Shown: positions 48,188 through 57,833, counted from the first letter of the stretch. The stretch: 64,000 nt of DNA from Erwinia sp039023475 (GCF_039023475.1 NZ_JBCHVB010000006.1:186001-250000); one strand, 5' to 3'. The notes: a model not told the origin generated them from the sequence alone. Made by a program: numbers and translations.

Positions 48188-48577
48188 TCACAGCCGGAAG
48201 ACACAGTTTTTGAGTTGTATTCGTAACGAAGAAAAAGGAGGGTCGTCGTCAGCCTGCAAGGGTGCGGAGCGGCTGATAAGCCATAATACGATAACCAGGA
48301 GAATATCCGGTATGGGCAGCGCTCCATCAAACAGAGAGGGCTGAGCCACTAACAGAGAATGCGCTTCAAGCTGGCACGGCGAAGGGCCTGAGTGAGCGTC
48401 GGTGTCATACCCCGGCTGGATGAGCGAGGTGGCCGCAGCGGCTTTAAGCTGAAGCTGATGGATCGCAGCAATACGCTGCATCAGACACACCATCATTATC
48501 AGACACGCTAAAGCGAGAAAAGCCAGCGCTTTACGTCGTCTTCTGGAATCTGGGTGCTGGCGGGTAAGTCTTATCAT
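48188..48577 (-). CDS. Small membrane protein of unknown function
   Basis: A 129-residue protein with an N-terminal hydrophobic segment after a basic start (RQHPDSRRRRKALAFLALACLIMMV), a soluble part with CQLEAHSLLVAQPSLFDGALPIP, a second hydrophobic segment (ILLVIVLWLISRSAP) and a basic end (LKNCVFRL). The layout recalls DUF2946-like proteins, but I am not sure. Start at ATG 48577. Confidence 0.55.
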   Translation of the reverse strand: MIRLTRQHPDSRRRRKALAFLALACLIMMVCLMQRIAAIHQLQLKAAAATSLIQPGYDTDAHSGPSPCQLEAHSLLVAQPSLFDGALPIPDILLVIVLWLISRSAPLQADDDPPFSSLRIQLKNCVFRL

Positions 48578-48921
48578 CACGAAAGCATAAGGTGACAGAA
48601 CAAAATGGCAAGCGGTAGTTTGTCGCGCTTTTTAAACCTTGCCGGATAATAACAATATAATTTATAGGTATTACAGTTCCCCTTCTTATTTCGCTGCTTT
48701 TATAAACTAATTTCCCCTTAATGAACCCACTGACCTGTAAAAAAAGCATTTACTGGGCAGATCGACACGGCTTATTAGCAAATAAGCGCTAAAATAGCTG
48801 AATGAACCCGATTATTTACGCCGCTTTCGGCTTAACTTGCTGACGCTGAGCGGCAATACGGGTTTCATTCCGCCTTACGGTTTGTTACATTCACGGCTGT
48901 TTTTCATGCGTCAGGTAAATT
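48578..48921. other. Gap before the choline/betaine transporter
   Basis: About 340 bases. It should hold the transporter promoter; a TTTACGCCGCTTTCGGC region near 48815 shows no clear site. Nothing else recognised. Confidence 0.35.
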
Positions 48922-50916
48922 ATGAATCAAAGTGAAACGACACCCACGGCTAAACGCAGCCATATAAATCCGCCGGTATTTTACACTTCTGCCGTTCTTA
49001 TTTTCCTTCTGGTCACCTTTGCGGCACTCTTTCCGGAGCAGGCTGACCAACGGCTCAGCGCGCTTCAAAGCGCCATCTTTACCAACGCGAGCTGGTTTTA
49101 CATCCTCACCGTCGCCCTGATCCTGTTGACGGTGGCCTATCTTGGCCTGTCGCGCTTTGGCGATATCAAACTTGGACCGGATCACGCTGAACCCGATTTC
49201 AGCTACATCTCCTGGTTCGCCATGCTTTTTTCGGCCGGTATGGGTATCGGGCTGATGTTCTTCGGCGTGGCGGAACCCGTCATGCATTACATGGCACCGC
49301 CAACCGGGACGCCGGAAACCGTACAGGCAGCCAAAGAGGCGCTTCGTATTACCTTTTTCCACTGGGGTCTGCATGCATGGGCAATTTATGCCATTGTTGC
49401 CCTGATCCTGGCGTTTTTCAGCTACCGTCACGGTCTGCCGCTGACCCTGCGTTCGGCGCTTTACCCTATTATCGGTAACCGGATTTATGGTCCGCTGGGC
49501 CATGCGGTCGATATTTTCGCCATTATCGGTACCGTTCTGGGCGTGGCAACGTCGCTCGGTTACGGTGTGCTGCAGGTCAACGCCGGTCTGAATCATCTCT
49601 TCGGGCTGCCGGTAAATGAAACCATGCAGGTGATGCTGATTGTGATCATTACCGGACTGGCCACGCTGTCGGTCGTTTCCGGTCTTGATAAAGGCATCCG
49701 CCTGTTATCAGAGCTTAATCTGGGACTGGCGGTACTGCTGCTGCTGCTGGTCGGAACGCTGGGCCCAACGGTTCTGCTGCTGAAATCCTTCGTGGAAAAT
49801 ACCGGCGGCTATCTCTCCGAGATCGTCACCAAAACGTTTAACCTCTACGCCTACGAGCCGAAGTCCAGCAGCTGGCTGGGCGGCTGGACGCTGTTCTACT
49901 GGGGCTGGTGGCTTGCCTGGTCTCCGTTTGTTGGGATGTTTATCGCCCGCGTTTCCCGCGGACGTACTATCCGCGAATTTGTGACCGGCGTGCTGTTTGT
50001 TCCTACCGGCTTTACGCTGCTCTGGATGACCTTTTTCGGCAACAGCGCCATCTGGATGATCATGGTCGAGAACGCGCGCGACCTGGCTAACACGGTGCAA
50101 TCCGACCAGACGCTGGCCCTGTTCAACTTCCTGGAGCATTTCCCGTTCAGTTCGGTGCTCTCCTTTATTGCTATGGCAATGGTTGTGGTCTTTTTTGTGA
50201 CCTCAGCCGACTCCGGCGCGCTGGTTGTTGATACCCTGGCGTCCGGCGGCAGCGACAAGACGCCGGTCTGGCAGCGTATCTTCTGGGCGGCAATGATGGG
50301 CGTTGTTGCCATCACGCTACTGCTCGCGGGCGGTATGAAGGCGCTGCAAACGGCAACCATTGCCAGTGCGCTGCCCTTTGCCGTTATTCTGCTGATGGCC
50401 ATGTACGGGCTGATTAAAGCCCTGCGGGTTGATGCCTGGAAGCGGGACAGTAAACAGGTCGCCACAATTGCGCCAACGGCGGCAAGAAACCCAATTTCAT
50501 GGCAGCGGAGATTGCGGAACATCGCTTACTTCCCGAAACGTTCCCAGGTTAAGCGTTTCATTGTTGAAGTGATCTCGCCAGCGATGAAAATGGTTGAGGC
50601 TGAACTTGCTAAACAGAGTACAACCTCCTTTACCGATGAGAGCGGCGATGACCGCATTCACTTCGAAGTGGATCTCGGTAATGAGCTGAACTTCGTTTAC
50701 GAGGTGCGCCTGCGTCCTTATCTTCAGCCGACCTTTGCCCTGGCGGGTATGGGCGGCAACGATAAGGATGAGGAACAAACGTACTACCGTGCTGAGGTCT
50801 ACCTGAAAGAAGGCGGCCAGGATTATGACGTGATGGGCTGGAATCAGGAACAGATCCTGCACGACATTCTCGATCAGTATGAGAAACACATGCACTTCCT
50901 GCACGTGGTTCGTTAA
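48922..50916 (+). CDS. betT: BCCT-family choline/betaine transporter (BetT-like)
   Basis: A 664-residue transporter with twelve membrane segments. GMGIGLMFFGVAEPVMHY is the BCCT Gly-rich helix and FYWGWWLAWSPFVGMFIARVSRGRTIREF (about residues 329-357) holds the conserved substrate-binding Trp and signature. A C-terminal cytoplasmic tail of about 150 residues, as in BetT, would sense osmotic stress. BetT takes up choline for glycine betaine synthesis; the bet dehydrogenase genes are not nearby, so direct betaine uptake is also possible. proVWX for betaine uptake lies 10 kb away. Confidence 0.88.
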   Translation: MNQSETTPTAKRSHINPPVFYTSAVLIFLLVTFAALFPEQADQRLSALQSAIFTNASWFYILTVALILLTVAYLGLSRFGDIKLGPDHAEPDFSYISWFAMLFSAGMGIGLMFFGVAEPVMHYMAPPTGTPETVQAAKEALRITFFHWGLHAWAIYAIVALILAFFSYRHGLPLTLRSALYPIIGNRIYGPLGHAVDIFAIIGTVLGVATSLGYGVLQVNAGLNHLFGLPVNETMQVMLIVIITGLATLSVVSGLDKGIRLLSELNLGLAVLLLLLVGTLGPTVLLLKSFVENTGGYLSEIVTKTFNLYAYEPKSSSWLGGWTLFYWGWWLAWSPFVGMFIARVSRGRTIREFVTGVLFVPTGFTLLWMTFFGNSAIWMIMVENARDLANTVQSDQTLALFNFLEHFPFSSVLSFIAMAMVVVFFVTSADSGALVVDTLASGGSDKTPVWQRIFWAAMMGVVAITLLLAGGMKALQTATIASALPFAVILLMAMYGLIKALRVDAWKRDSKQVATIAPTAARNPISWQRRLRNIAYFPKRSQVKRFIVEVISPAMKMVEAELAKQSTTSFTDESGDDRIHFEVDLGNELNFVYEVRLRPYLQPTFALAGMGGNDKDEEQTYYRAEVYLKEGGQDYDVMGWNQEQILHDILDQYEKHMHFLHVVR

Positions 50917-51210
50917 AGACGAGGGTCCGCCTGCTGAGCAGGTGGACCTTTTCTCCGGTTCCGGCAGCCTCCCCTTTCCGCCTCTTTTTTACTCTTCCGT
51001 CGCTATTCCCAAAAACATTGTTGCTCTCCAGGGCTGCTTTATCCATAAGTTGGCCTTATCTACTGACGCTTCTCTTATTCACCTGTTCTTCCGTCGCTAT
51101 GTCACTTTATCTTCACTTTACGCTCATCTTACCGGGGCAAACGATTACCTGCGGGTAAAATGCGCTGCTGCGGCTTAATGAGGAGAGAATGACGCCTCCA
51201 CCGGCATAAC
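50917..51210. other. Gap after the transporter gene
   Basis: Holds the terminator at 50924-50955; the rest up to the CRP site shows no gene. A 99-codon frame overlapping the transporter is not convincing. Confidence 0.4.
50924..50955 (+). terminator. Terminator of the transporter gene
   Basis: GGTCCGCCTGC/GCAGGTGGACC stem (one G-U pair), TGA loop, then TTTTCT. Confidence 0.8.
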
Positions 51211-51226
51211 TGTGAAACAGATCACA
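51211..51226 (+). promoter_or_regulatory. CRP site upstream of tsx
   Basis: TGTGA-AACAGA-TCACA is a perfect CRP core. It lies about 200 bases before tsx; a second, weaker TGTGA-N6-TCTAT is at 51263. In E. coli tsx is controlled by CRP, CytR and DeoR. Confidence 0.75.
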
Positions 51227-51428
51227 ATTCACTTAAACTGAAATGAAACAAGGTTTGACAAGTGTGAGCGATATCTATTTCCTTAAGCCCGAATCGCGGC
51301 ACACTGCCGCTGCATTCAAGACGGGTGTTTTCGGCTGTGCGAGCGGCCCCCCATTCCTTTCCTGTTGACGACTTAACAAGACCATCGCAGTGGCTGCTGA
51401 AAATGGTCATTAAGCATGTGGTAATAGA

Positions 51429-52295
51429 ATGAAATATAAAATTCTGATGGCTGGCGCCCTGGCAGCGCTCTCTTATAGCGCTTCATCGACAGCGGCAAGC
51501 GAAGGCCCTGATTACGCCTCCGACTGGTGGCACCAGAGCGTCAACGTAGTGGGCAGCTATCACACCCGCTTTGGACCTCAGTTCAATAACGACGTCTATC
51601 TGGAATATGAAGCTTTCGCCAAAAAAGACTGGTTCGATTTCTACGGTTATCTGGATCTGCCGAACTTCTTCGGCGTGGGTAACTCGAATGCCAACGGCAT
51701 TTTCGATCACGGCTCCCCAATGTTTATGGAGATTGAGCCGCGCTTCTCAATCGATAAGCTCACCAATACCGACCTGAGCTTTGGTCCATTCAAAGAGTGG
51801 TATTTCGCTAATAACTATATCTACGATATGGGCCGTAACAGCGACAATCGCCAGAATACCTGGTATATGGGTCTGGGCACGGATATCGATACCCATTCCG
51901 ATATCGGTCTGTCGCTGAACGTCTATGCCAAATACCAGTGGGAAAACTACGGCGCGGCGAACGAAAACAGCTGGGATGGCTACCGCTTCAAGGTGAAGTA
52001 CTTTGTGCCTATCACCACCCTTTGGGGCGGCAACCTTGGCTACGTTGGCTTTACCAACTTTGACTGGGGTTCCGATCTGCGCGACAAAGGGGGCTCATCA
52101 CGCAGCAGCAACTCTATCGCGTCCAGCCATATTATTTCGCTGGGATATGACCACTGGCACTACTCCATTGTGGCACGTTACTTCCACAACGGCGGTCAGT
52201 GGGCCGACGGCAGCGAGCTGAACTTCGGCAGCGGCCCGTTTGAAGTGAAGTCCACCGGCTGGGGCTATTACCTGGTCGCAGGCTACAATTTCTAA
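51429..52295 (+). CDS. tsx: Nucleoside-specific outer membrane channel Tsx
   Basis: A 288-residue outer membrane beta-barrel of 12 strands for nucleosides and deoxynucleosides; phage T6 and colicin K receptor in E. coli. A signal peptide (about residues 1-23, TAASEG) precedes a mature start DYASDWWHQSVNVVGSYHTRFGP that is close to E. coli Tsx. The last residue is Phe, as needed for barrel assembly. It is monocistronic, with a CRP site upstream. Confidence 0.96.
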   Translation: MKYKILMAGALAALSYSASSTAASEGPDYASDWWHQSVNVVGSYHTRFGPQFNNDVYLEYEAFAKKDWFDFYGYLDLPNFFGVGNSNANGIFDHGSPMFMEIEPRFSIDKLTNTDLSFGPFKEWYFANNYIYDMGRNSDNRQNTWYMGLGTDIDTHSDIGLSLNVYAKYQWENYGAANENSWDGYRFKVKYFVPITTLWGGNLGYVGFTNFDWGSDLRDKGGSSRSSNSIASSHIISLGYDHWHYSIVARYFHNGGQWADGSELNFGSGPFEVKSTGWGYYLVAGYNF

Positions 52296-52426
52296 TCGGG
52301 TAAACGCTCACGCAACGCCAGCGTGAAAGTCCATGCTGGCGCTGTTCTCCCCTCCTTCCGTCGTGCCATTTCCCGTCGTCAGTCATATAATCCTTATGCA
52401 ATACTGCATCCACTAAGGGATTCTAT

Positions 52427-52993
52427 ATGTCTGCCATGCCCGCCGCGAATGGCGTGAAGCTTCGCCCCCTGGAGCGCGAAGATCTCCATTTTGTCCACCA
52501 GCTTGATAACAACGCCAGCGTCATGCGCTACTGGTTTGAAGAGCCCTACGAGGCATTTGTCGAGCTTTCCGATCTCTACGACAAGCATATCCATGACCAG
52601 AGCGAACGCCGTTTTGTTGTGGAGCACGAGGGAGATAAAGCGGGACTGGTAGAGCTGGTCGAGATCAACCACATTCATCGCCGCGCCGAATTTCAGATCA
52701 TTATCGATCCTGCTCATCAGGGCAAAGGGCTGGCCAGTAAGGCCGCCAGGCTGGCGATGGAGTATGGCTTCTCAGTGCTGAACCTCTACAAGCTCTATCT
52801 GATTGTTGATAAAGAGAATGAGAAAGCGATCCATATCTATACCAAGCTCGGATTTGAAATTGAGGGAGAACTGATCCACGAGTTCTTTATTAATGGCGAA
52901 TACCGCAATACCATCCGCATGTGTATTTTCCAGCATCAGTATCTGGAGAAGAATAAGCCCGCGCACGCGATGGTTCAGCCTACCGCGCAGTAG
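52427..52993 (+). CDS. speG: Spermidine N1-acetyltransferase
   Basis: A 188-residue GNAT acetyltransferase close to E. coli SpeG (186 residues) over its whole length: KLRPLEREDL, DNNASVMRYWFEEPYEAF and YGFSVLNLYKLYLIVDKENEKAIHIYTKLGF. It acetylates spermidine and spermine to prevent polyamine toxicity. Acetyl-CoA site: QGKGLASKAARLA. Monocistronic with a clear terminator. Confidence 0.96.
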   Translation: MSAMPAANGVKLRPLEREDLHFVHQLDNNASVMRYWFEEPYEAFVELSDLYDKHIHDQSERRFVVEHEGDKAGLVELVEINHIHRRAEFQIIIDPAHQGKGLASKAARLAMEYGFSVLNLYKLYLIVDKENEKAIHIYTKLGFEIEGELIHEFFINGEYRNTIRMCIFQHQYLEKNKPAHAMVQPTAQ

Positions 52994-53003
52994 CGGCAAA
53001 GAG

Positions 53004-53034
53004 AGGGCTTCCGTGAGAGGAAGCCCTTAGGTTT
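53004..53034 (+). terminator. Terminator of speG
   Basis: AGGGCTTCC/GGAAGCCCT stem, 6-base loop, then TAGGTTTTG. May also serve the convergent lipoprotein gene. Confidence 0.8.
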
Positions 53035-53039
53035 TGTGG

Positions 53040-53459
53040 TTAACTGCGGGCACCGACCAGACTCATGTTGCTATAGATTCTTGCCGGTTCGATCTTGTAC
53101 ATGCCGCCGTTGAAAGGATCGACGATAAGCCAGCCCGGTATCCCGCCAAGAGGAATATTGCCCAGGATATACCAGAGGTTGGGACTTAGCTCCAGCGGGA
53201 TCGTTTGCGGCACATAGCCTTCCTGCTCCAGCTGTAGCGTATATTTTTTCTTACCGAAATAGGAGCCATCAGACTTCTGCAGCGACACGGTTTGCGGCGT
53301 CACGCCTTTCGCCACCGCCCTGCCCGTTTCATCCTGCACTACAAACCGGACGCCCTGCGGCCAGGTCTGTATCGGCACGTCCTGCGTTTTGCTGCCCACG
53401 ATGGTGGCGCAGCCGCTCAGAAACCACGCTGAAGCCAGCGCCAGTATCAGCCTTCTCAT
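53040..53459 (-). CDS. Putative lipoprotein
   Basis: A 139-residue protein with a lipoprotein signal (LSGC, lipidated Cys at about 17) followed by ATIVGSKTQDVPIQTWPQG, a pattern common to small enterobacterial lipoproteins with PEGA-like folds. A later hydrophobic segment (NLWYILGNIPLGGIPGWLIVDPFNGGMY) resembles the YceK/YidQ-type core. Cell-surface role unknown. Confidence 0.75.
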   Translation of the reverse strand: MRRLILALASAWFLSGCATIVGSKTQDVPIQTWPQGVRFVVQDETGRAVAKGVTPQTVSLQKSDGSYFGKKKYTLQLEQEGYVPQTIPLELSPNLWYILGNIPLGGIPGWLIVDPFNGGMYKIEPARIYSNMSLVGARS

Positions 53460-53567
53460 AATTCATCCTGCATCATTAACGATTTAAAATAGTCTAAGCG
53501 CACTGCGGCCACTTTTCATTATCTACGCCCGATAAGTTCGGGCGTTATAAAACAAATTATCAGCAGC

Positions 53568-54503
53568 TTATTGGCGGCGGGCGCGGCGGGCAATTGCGCT
53601 GATATCGGCAGGCGTGGTGCGGCAGCAGCCGCCAATCAGCCGCGCACCGCTTGCCTGCCACTCAGCAAGATTGTCCGTTAACGTGCAGTGGGAGCCTTCA
53701 CTGTGCCAGGTTTTGCTCGCGGCGTCATACTGCTCACCGGAGTTGGGATAAACCACCAGCGGTTTTGCCGTCAGTGTGGAGAGCGTTTGTAGCGCCGCAG
53801 TCACTTTATCAAGCGCGATACAGTTGATGCCCAGCGCCACGGCCTGCGGAGAATCGTCCAGCAGGGCCACCACGTCGCCAAGCGGCGTGCCGTCACTGAG
53901 ATGCGCATCATCGCGCAGCGTGAAAGAGAACCAGGCCGGCATCTGAGGGAACTCTCTCAGCAGCGTCACCAGCGCCTGAATCTCGGCGAAGGAAGGCAGG
54001 GTTTCACAGGCGAGGATATCCGCGCCAGTCTCCGCCAGCGCGCGGATACGCGGCCGATGAAAGGCCATCATCTCCTGCTGCGGCAGAGCGTAATCGCCCC
54101 GGTATTCTGAACCGTTCGCCAGAAAAGCCCCATAGGGTCCCACCGAACCCGCAATCAGTAACGGGCCGCTGTCGGGATGTCGGGCAAGGTAATCCGTTCT
54201 GGCCTGGGCGGCGAGCGTCACGCTTTTAGCAATCAGCGCCAGGGAGTCAGCCTCATCCAGGCCTCTTTTCGCAAAGCCCTGCGGCGTTGCCTGATAGCTG
54301 GCCGTGATGGCGACCTGCGCACCCGCGCTGAAGTAGTCGTAATGCACCTGGTATATCAGGTCGGGATTTTCGATCAGCACCTTTGCGGACCAGAGCGAAT
54401 CGGTCAGATCGCAGCCGCGTGCCTCGAGCTCGGTCGCCATCGCGCCATCCAGCACGAGGCCCGCCGCCGCCAGCTGTCCGACAGAAAGATTATTCAGTGA
54501 CAT
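53568..54503 (-). CDS. mmuM: Homocysteine S-methyltransferase
   Basis: A 311-residue MmuM, which makes methionine from homocysteine using S-methylmethionine. The zinc site is formed by GINCIALDKV and GGCCRTTP (about residues 292-299). Length matches E. coli MmuM (310). Its start overlaps mmuP by 14 bases, so the two are one operon for S-methylmethionine uptake and use, controlled by the MetJ site ahead of mmuP. Confidence 0.95.
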   Translation of the reverse strand: MSLNNLSVGQLAAAGLVLDGAMATELEARGCDLTDSLWSAKVLIENPDLIYQVHYDYFSAGAQVAITASYQATPQGFAKRGLDEADSLALIAKSVTLAAQARTDYLARHPDSGPLLIAGSVGPYGAFLANGSEYRGDYALPQQEMMAFHRPRIRALAETGADILACETLPSFAEIQALVTLLREFPQMPAWFSFTLRDDAHLSDGTPLGDVVALLDDSPQAVALGINCIALDKVTAALQTLSTLTAKPLVVYPNSGEQYDAASKTWHSEGSHCTLTDNLAEWQASGARLIGGCCRTTPADISAIARRARRQ

Positions 54504-55911
54504 GCAGCGTCTCCTTTGCCTGCTCGCGTTTATTCAGCAGTTGGGTGAAATAGTAAGCCACGTAGCAGAGCGCCACGAAAGGCAGGCCGCAGTATAGCGC
54601 GATGCGCTGCGCCGGATCGAACGCCAGCCCAACGCAGGCCAGCAGGCACAGCATAAAACCGAGGATGGGCGTCAGCGGATAGAGCGGCGCCCGGTAGCCA
54701 AGCGCGGATAACGGCTTGCCCGCCCGTAAATGCGCACGGCGGAAGAAGTAGTGCGACGCGCAGATGCTCAGCCAGACCGCCACCACCGCAAAGCCGGAGA
54801 TCGCCGAAAGCGCCACAAAGACGGTATCGGGCGCAATCACGCTGGAGAAAAGCGCCAGCAGCCCGCCCAGCATACTGGCTGAAATCGCCACCAGCGGGAT
54901 GCCCCGACGCGTCAGGCGCGCAAAGCAGCGCGGCAGGGTTTGCTGGTTGGAGAGCGACCAGAGCATCCGGCCTGAAGCATAAAGCCCCGAGTTCGCGGCT
55001 GACAGTATCGCCGTCAGGATCACGAAGTTAAAGATATCAGCCGCATAGGGAATGCCGATTTTTTCGAATACCAGCACAAAGGGGCTTTTCACAATACCAG
55101 CCTGATCCATCGGGATCAGCGCGGCGAGGATCAGCACGGTGCCGATAAAGAAAACGATCAGGCGGGCCACCGTGGTGCGGATCGCCAGCGGCAAAACTTT
55201 CTGCGGATTTTCCGTTTCGCCGGCGGCAATACCGATAAGCTCCGTGCCGGAGAACGCAAAGTTCACCGCCACCATGGTCATCAGAATCGGTAAACCGCCG
55301 TGCGGCAGCCAGCCGGAGGCCGTCAGGTTCTGGAAAAAGGGCGCGCTGCTGCCATCCTTCAGCGGAATAAAGCCGAACATCGCCCCCGCGCCGAGGATGA
55401 TAAAAGCGAGGATCGTCACCACTTTGATCACCGAGAACCAGAATTCCCCTTCGGCAAAAAAGCGTGTCGAAACCACATTAAGAAAAAATATCAGCAGGCA
55501 AAACAGCAGGCACCAGAGCCAGACCGGCGATTCGGGGAACCAGTACTGCATGCAAAATCCCGCCGCGGTAAGGCTGGAGCCGAGCGCCACGGTCCAGGTC
55601 AGCCAGTAAAGCCAGGCGACGGTATAGCCGGTCGCCGGACTGAGGTAGCGGGCGGCGTAAATATGAAAGGCCCCCGTTTCCGGCATCGCAACGGAGAGTT
55701 CACCCAGGCTGAGCATCACCAGGTAGACCACCAGCGCGCCGATAATGTAGGCCAGTAGCGTTCCTGCCGCGCCGGTAGTGGAAATAATGTAGCCGGTATT
55801 AAAAAAGAGGCCGGTGCCAATAACGCCGCCCAGTGAGAGCATCACCAGGTGCCGGGTTTTCATGCTGCGCTTGAATTGCTGGGGCGTATTCTGCTCGGGT
55901 TGCTGCATCAC
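54490..55911 (-). CDS. mmuP: S-methylmethionine permease
   Basis: A 473-residue amino acid permease of the APC family with about twelve membrane segments. SLGGVIGTGLFFNTGYIIS (about residues 31-49) and FSGTELIGIAAGETENPQKVLPLAIR are typical. Being coupled to mmuM makes S-methylmethionine, a plant compound, the likely substrate. That fits a plant-associated enterobacterium. Confidence 0.93.
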   Translation of the reverse strand: MMQQPEQNTPQQFKRSMKTRHLVMLSLGGVIGTGLFFNTGYIISTTGAAGTLLAYIIGALVVYLVMLSLGELSVAMPETGAFHIYAARYLSPATGYTVAWLYWLTWTVALGSSLTAAGFCMQYWFPESPVWLWCLLFCLLIFFLNVVSTRFFAEGEFWFSVIKVVTILAFIILGAGAMFGFIPLKDGSSAPFFQNLTASGWLPHGGLPILMTMVAVNFAFSGTELIGIAAGETENPQKVLPLAIRTTVARLIVFFIGTVLILAALIPMDQAGIVKSPFVLVFEKIGIPYAADIFNFVILTAILSAANSGLYASGRMLWSLSNQQTLPRCFARLTRRGIPLVAISASMLGGLLALFSSVIAPDTVFVALSAISGFAVVAVWLSICASHYFFRRAHLRAGKPLSALGYRAPLYPLTPILGFMLCLLACVGLAFDPAQRIALYCGLPFVALCYVAYYFTQLLNKREQAKETLHVTE

Positions 55912-55925
55912 TCACTCATCCGTAT

Positions 55926-55933
55926 AGACGTCT
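55926..55933 (-). promoter_or_regulatory. MetJ box upstream of mmuP
   Basis: AGACGTCT, a perfect MetJ consensus half-site, 15 bases before the mmuP start. The next 8-mer (AAACTTCC) is a weak match. MetJ with SAM would repress mmuPM when methionine is plentiful. Confidence 0.75.
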
Positions 55934-56083
55934 AAACTTCCACATGGAGAGCGTTATACTGATTCCGCCCGCTGAATGCAACGGTACTTATCGCAGGGAT
56001 AATGTGAAGGGGGAGAAAGCGTGGATGCTGACAGAGCGTTCAGCGGCACCTGTCAGGCACACGCTGAAAAACTCACCGGGTAA

Positions 56084-56419
56084 TCAGCCAAACAATTGGT
56101 CGATATAGCGCTCAAGGGCCGCTCTGGAGCTGAATCCATGAGGGATACCATAGTGATCGGGGATATCTCCTCCCACACGGATCGGGAACTGTACGTAGTG
56201 CTCACTCGTTTTGACGTCCGCAGCGGCATTGGCTAAGGGATGGCTTTTTTCCTTCAGCGTGGGGTGGATGACCAGCGCCGTGCGTCCCAACCGTGCTTCG
56301 CGGTTTACATAAACATAGTTTTCACCGCGCCGGTAACCGTAGGATTTTGGCGTTACCACATCCATTTCAAATCCCGCTTTTTCCAGAACGCGGGCAACCT
56401 CATCAGGGCGTAAATACAT
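56084..56419 (-). CDS. ygaC: DUF2002 family protein YgaC
   Basis: A 111-residue protein close to E. coli YgaC: MYLRPDEVARVLEKAGF, YGYRRGENYVYVNREAR, GRTALVIHPTLKE, YGIPHGFSSRAALERY. Function is not known. The start was chosen by this match; a frame 48 codons longer has no family support. Divergent from ygaM and next to the nrd operon, as in E. coli. Confidence 0.93.
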   Translation of the reverse strand: MYLRPDEVARVLEKAGFEMDVVTPKSYGYRRGENYVYVNREARLGRTALVIHPTLKEKSHPLANAAADVKTSEHYVQFPIRVGGDIPDHYGIPHGFSSRAALERYIDQLFG

Positions 56420-56580
56420 GCATGATCCTCTGAAACTGACAAACCCCGCAACCTTACAACAGCGGGCCGCCGGAGGGCTTTCGGAATAATCCAGAAAGGG
56501 GCCGGGCGGCGCGTCCGGGCGCTTAAACCCGCTGAATGGTCTACAGTTAATATCAGGTTTCATTCACAAGGGAGAGAACA

Positions 56581-56907
56581 ATGTTTAACCGGACGAGTAA
56601 AAACGAAGACGTTGACATCAATCAGGACGTTAGCCAGCTTGCCGATACCCTTGACGATCTGCTGAAATCTTACGGCAGTAAATCAAAAGATGATTTGGAG
56701 AATGCCCGCTCCCGTGCGGAGGCGATGCTTAAAGAGACCCGCGCTAAACTCCACGGCCGCAACAGGGTTACCCAGGTAGCGAAAGATGCCGGCGATCACG
56801 TTGATACCTATGTGCGCCATAATCCCTGGCACGGCGTCGGTATCGGCGCGGCAATTGGTGTATTTATCGGTGCGCTGATCGCGACCACCACCCAAAGCCG
56901 CGATTAG
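56581..56907 (+). CDS. ygaM: DUF883 family membrane protein YgaM
   Basis: A 108-residue protein of the ElaB/YqjD/YgaM family. An amphipathic coiled-coil (about residues 15-75) is followed by one C-terminal membrane segment (WHGVGIGAAIGVFIGALIATTT). Relatives bind ribosomes at the inner membrane in stationary phase. AGGGAGAG lies before the ATG. A terminator follows 20 bases after the stop. Confidence 0.93.
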   Translation: MFNRTSKNEDVDINQDVSQLADTLDDLLKSYGSKSKDDLENARSRAEAMLKETRAKLHGRNRVTQVAKDAGDHVDTYVRHNPWHGVGIGAAIGVFIGALIATTTQSRD

Positions 56908-56926
56908 CCCTGACAGAGCCCGACGC

Positions 56927-56962
56927 AATCCCCGCAGTTAACCCTGCGGGGATTTTTTTTGC
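56927..56962 (+). terminator. Terminator of ygaM
   Basis: AATCCCCGCAG/CTGCGGGGATT stem, 6-base loop, eight T. Confidence 0.92.
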
Positions 56963-57020
56963 CCCCTCCTGCCCTTCTCCGCCAAGGCTTACGGGCCATG
57001 TCCTCTCCTTACCCCCTAAA

Positions 57021-57067
57021 AGCCCATATATTGCGTGGTTGCAATAAATAACCACTATATCTAGTAT
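57021..57067 (+). promoter_or_regulatory. Pair of NrdR boxes before nrdH
   Basis: Box 1 AGCCCATATATTGCGT (57021-57036) and box 2 CCACTATATCTAGTAT (57052-57067), both fitting acaCwATATaTwGtgt with starts exactly 31 bp apart, the spacing NrdR needs. NrdR would repress nrdHIEF when dATP is high. Confidence 0.8.
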
Positions 57068-57175
57068 TAGGTAATCATTCAGACCCCCAATCTGACCCTG
57101 TGCAGCAACTCGAAAAAGGGAACGTTATGCCGGTTCAGCTGGGGCAAAAACCCACCTAAAAGGGAAATACGAATC

Positions 57176-57418
57176 ATGCGCATTATTATTTACACTAAGA
57201 ATAACTGTGTCCAGTGCAATGCGACGAAAAATGCGATGGATAAGCAGGGCATCCGCTATCAGCTGATCAATCTGGATCAGGAGCCGGAAGCGATTGAAAC
57301 CCTTAAATCACTGGGCTATCGCGAGGTTCCCGTGGTGATGACCGATCGCGAACGCTGGAGCGGCTTTCGCCCGGACAAAATTGCTGCGCTGAAGCTGGCT
57401 GCGACGGTACAGGCCTGA
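57176..57418 (+). CDS. nrdH: Glutaredoxin-like protein NrdH
   Basis: An 80-residue thioredoxin-fold protein with a CVQC redox site (residues 11-14), which supplies electrons to the class Ib ribonucleotide reductase. GYREVPVVMTDRERWSGFRPDKI is typical. First gene of nrdHIEF, 4 bases before nrdI, under the NrdR boxes. Confidence 0.96.
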   Translation: MRIIIYTKNNCVQCNATKNAMDKQGIRYQLINLDQEPEAIETLKSLGYREVPVVMTDRERWSGFRPDKIAALKLAATVQA

Positions 57419-57422
57419 CGCC

Positions 57423-57833
57423 ATGTCCATTCTGGTCTATTTCTCCAGCCAGTCAGAAAACACACATCGCTTTGTGCGCCGCACCGGCCTGCCCGCCCGG
57501 CGTATTCCTCTGGCGGCCGATGCGCGGCTACGGGTCAGCGAGCCTTATATCCTGGTCGTTCCGAGCTACGGCGGCGGTACTCACCGGGGCGCGGTTCCCC
57601 GCCAGGTCATTCAGTTTCTGAATGAGTATGAAAACCGCCAGCTGATCCGCGGCGTGATAGCCGCAGGTAACCGCAATTTTGGCGAAGCGTATTGCCTGGC
57701 GGGCAGCATTATCGCGCAGAAATGTCACGTGCCCTGCCTCTACCGGTTTGAACTGCTGGGCACCGCTGAAGACACCGCAAACGTTTATCAGGGAGTAACT
57801 GAATTTTGGCAGCGACAGAAACTACACGCATAA
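57423..57833 (+). CDS. nrdI: Flavodoxin-like protein NrdI
   Basis: A 136-residue NrdI, which with FMN makes the oxidant needed to assemble the dimanganese-tyrosyl centre of NrdF. The FMN loop SSQSENTHRF (about residues 8-17) and YGGGTHRGAVPRQV, AAGNRNFGEAYC are intact. It overlaps nrdE by 28 bases. Confidence 0.96.
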   Translation: MSILVYFSSQSENTHRFVRRTGLPARRIPLAADARLRVSEPYILVVPSYGGGTHRGAVPRQVIQFLNEYENRQLIRGVIAAGNRNFGEAYCLAGSIIAQKCHVPCLYRFELLGTAEDTANVYQGVTEFWQRQKLHA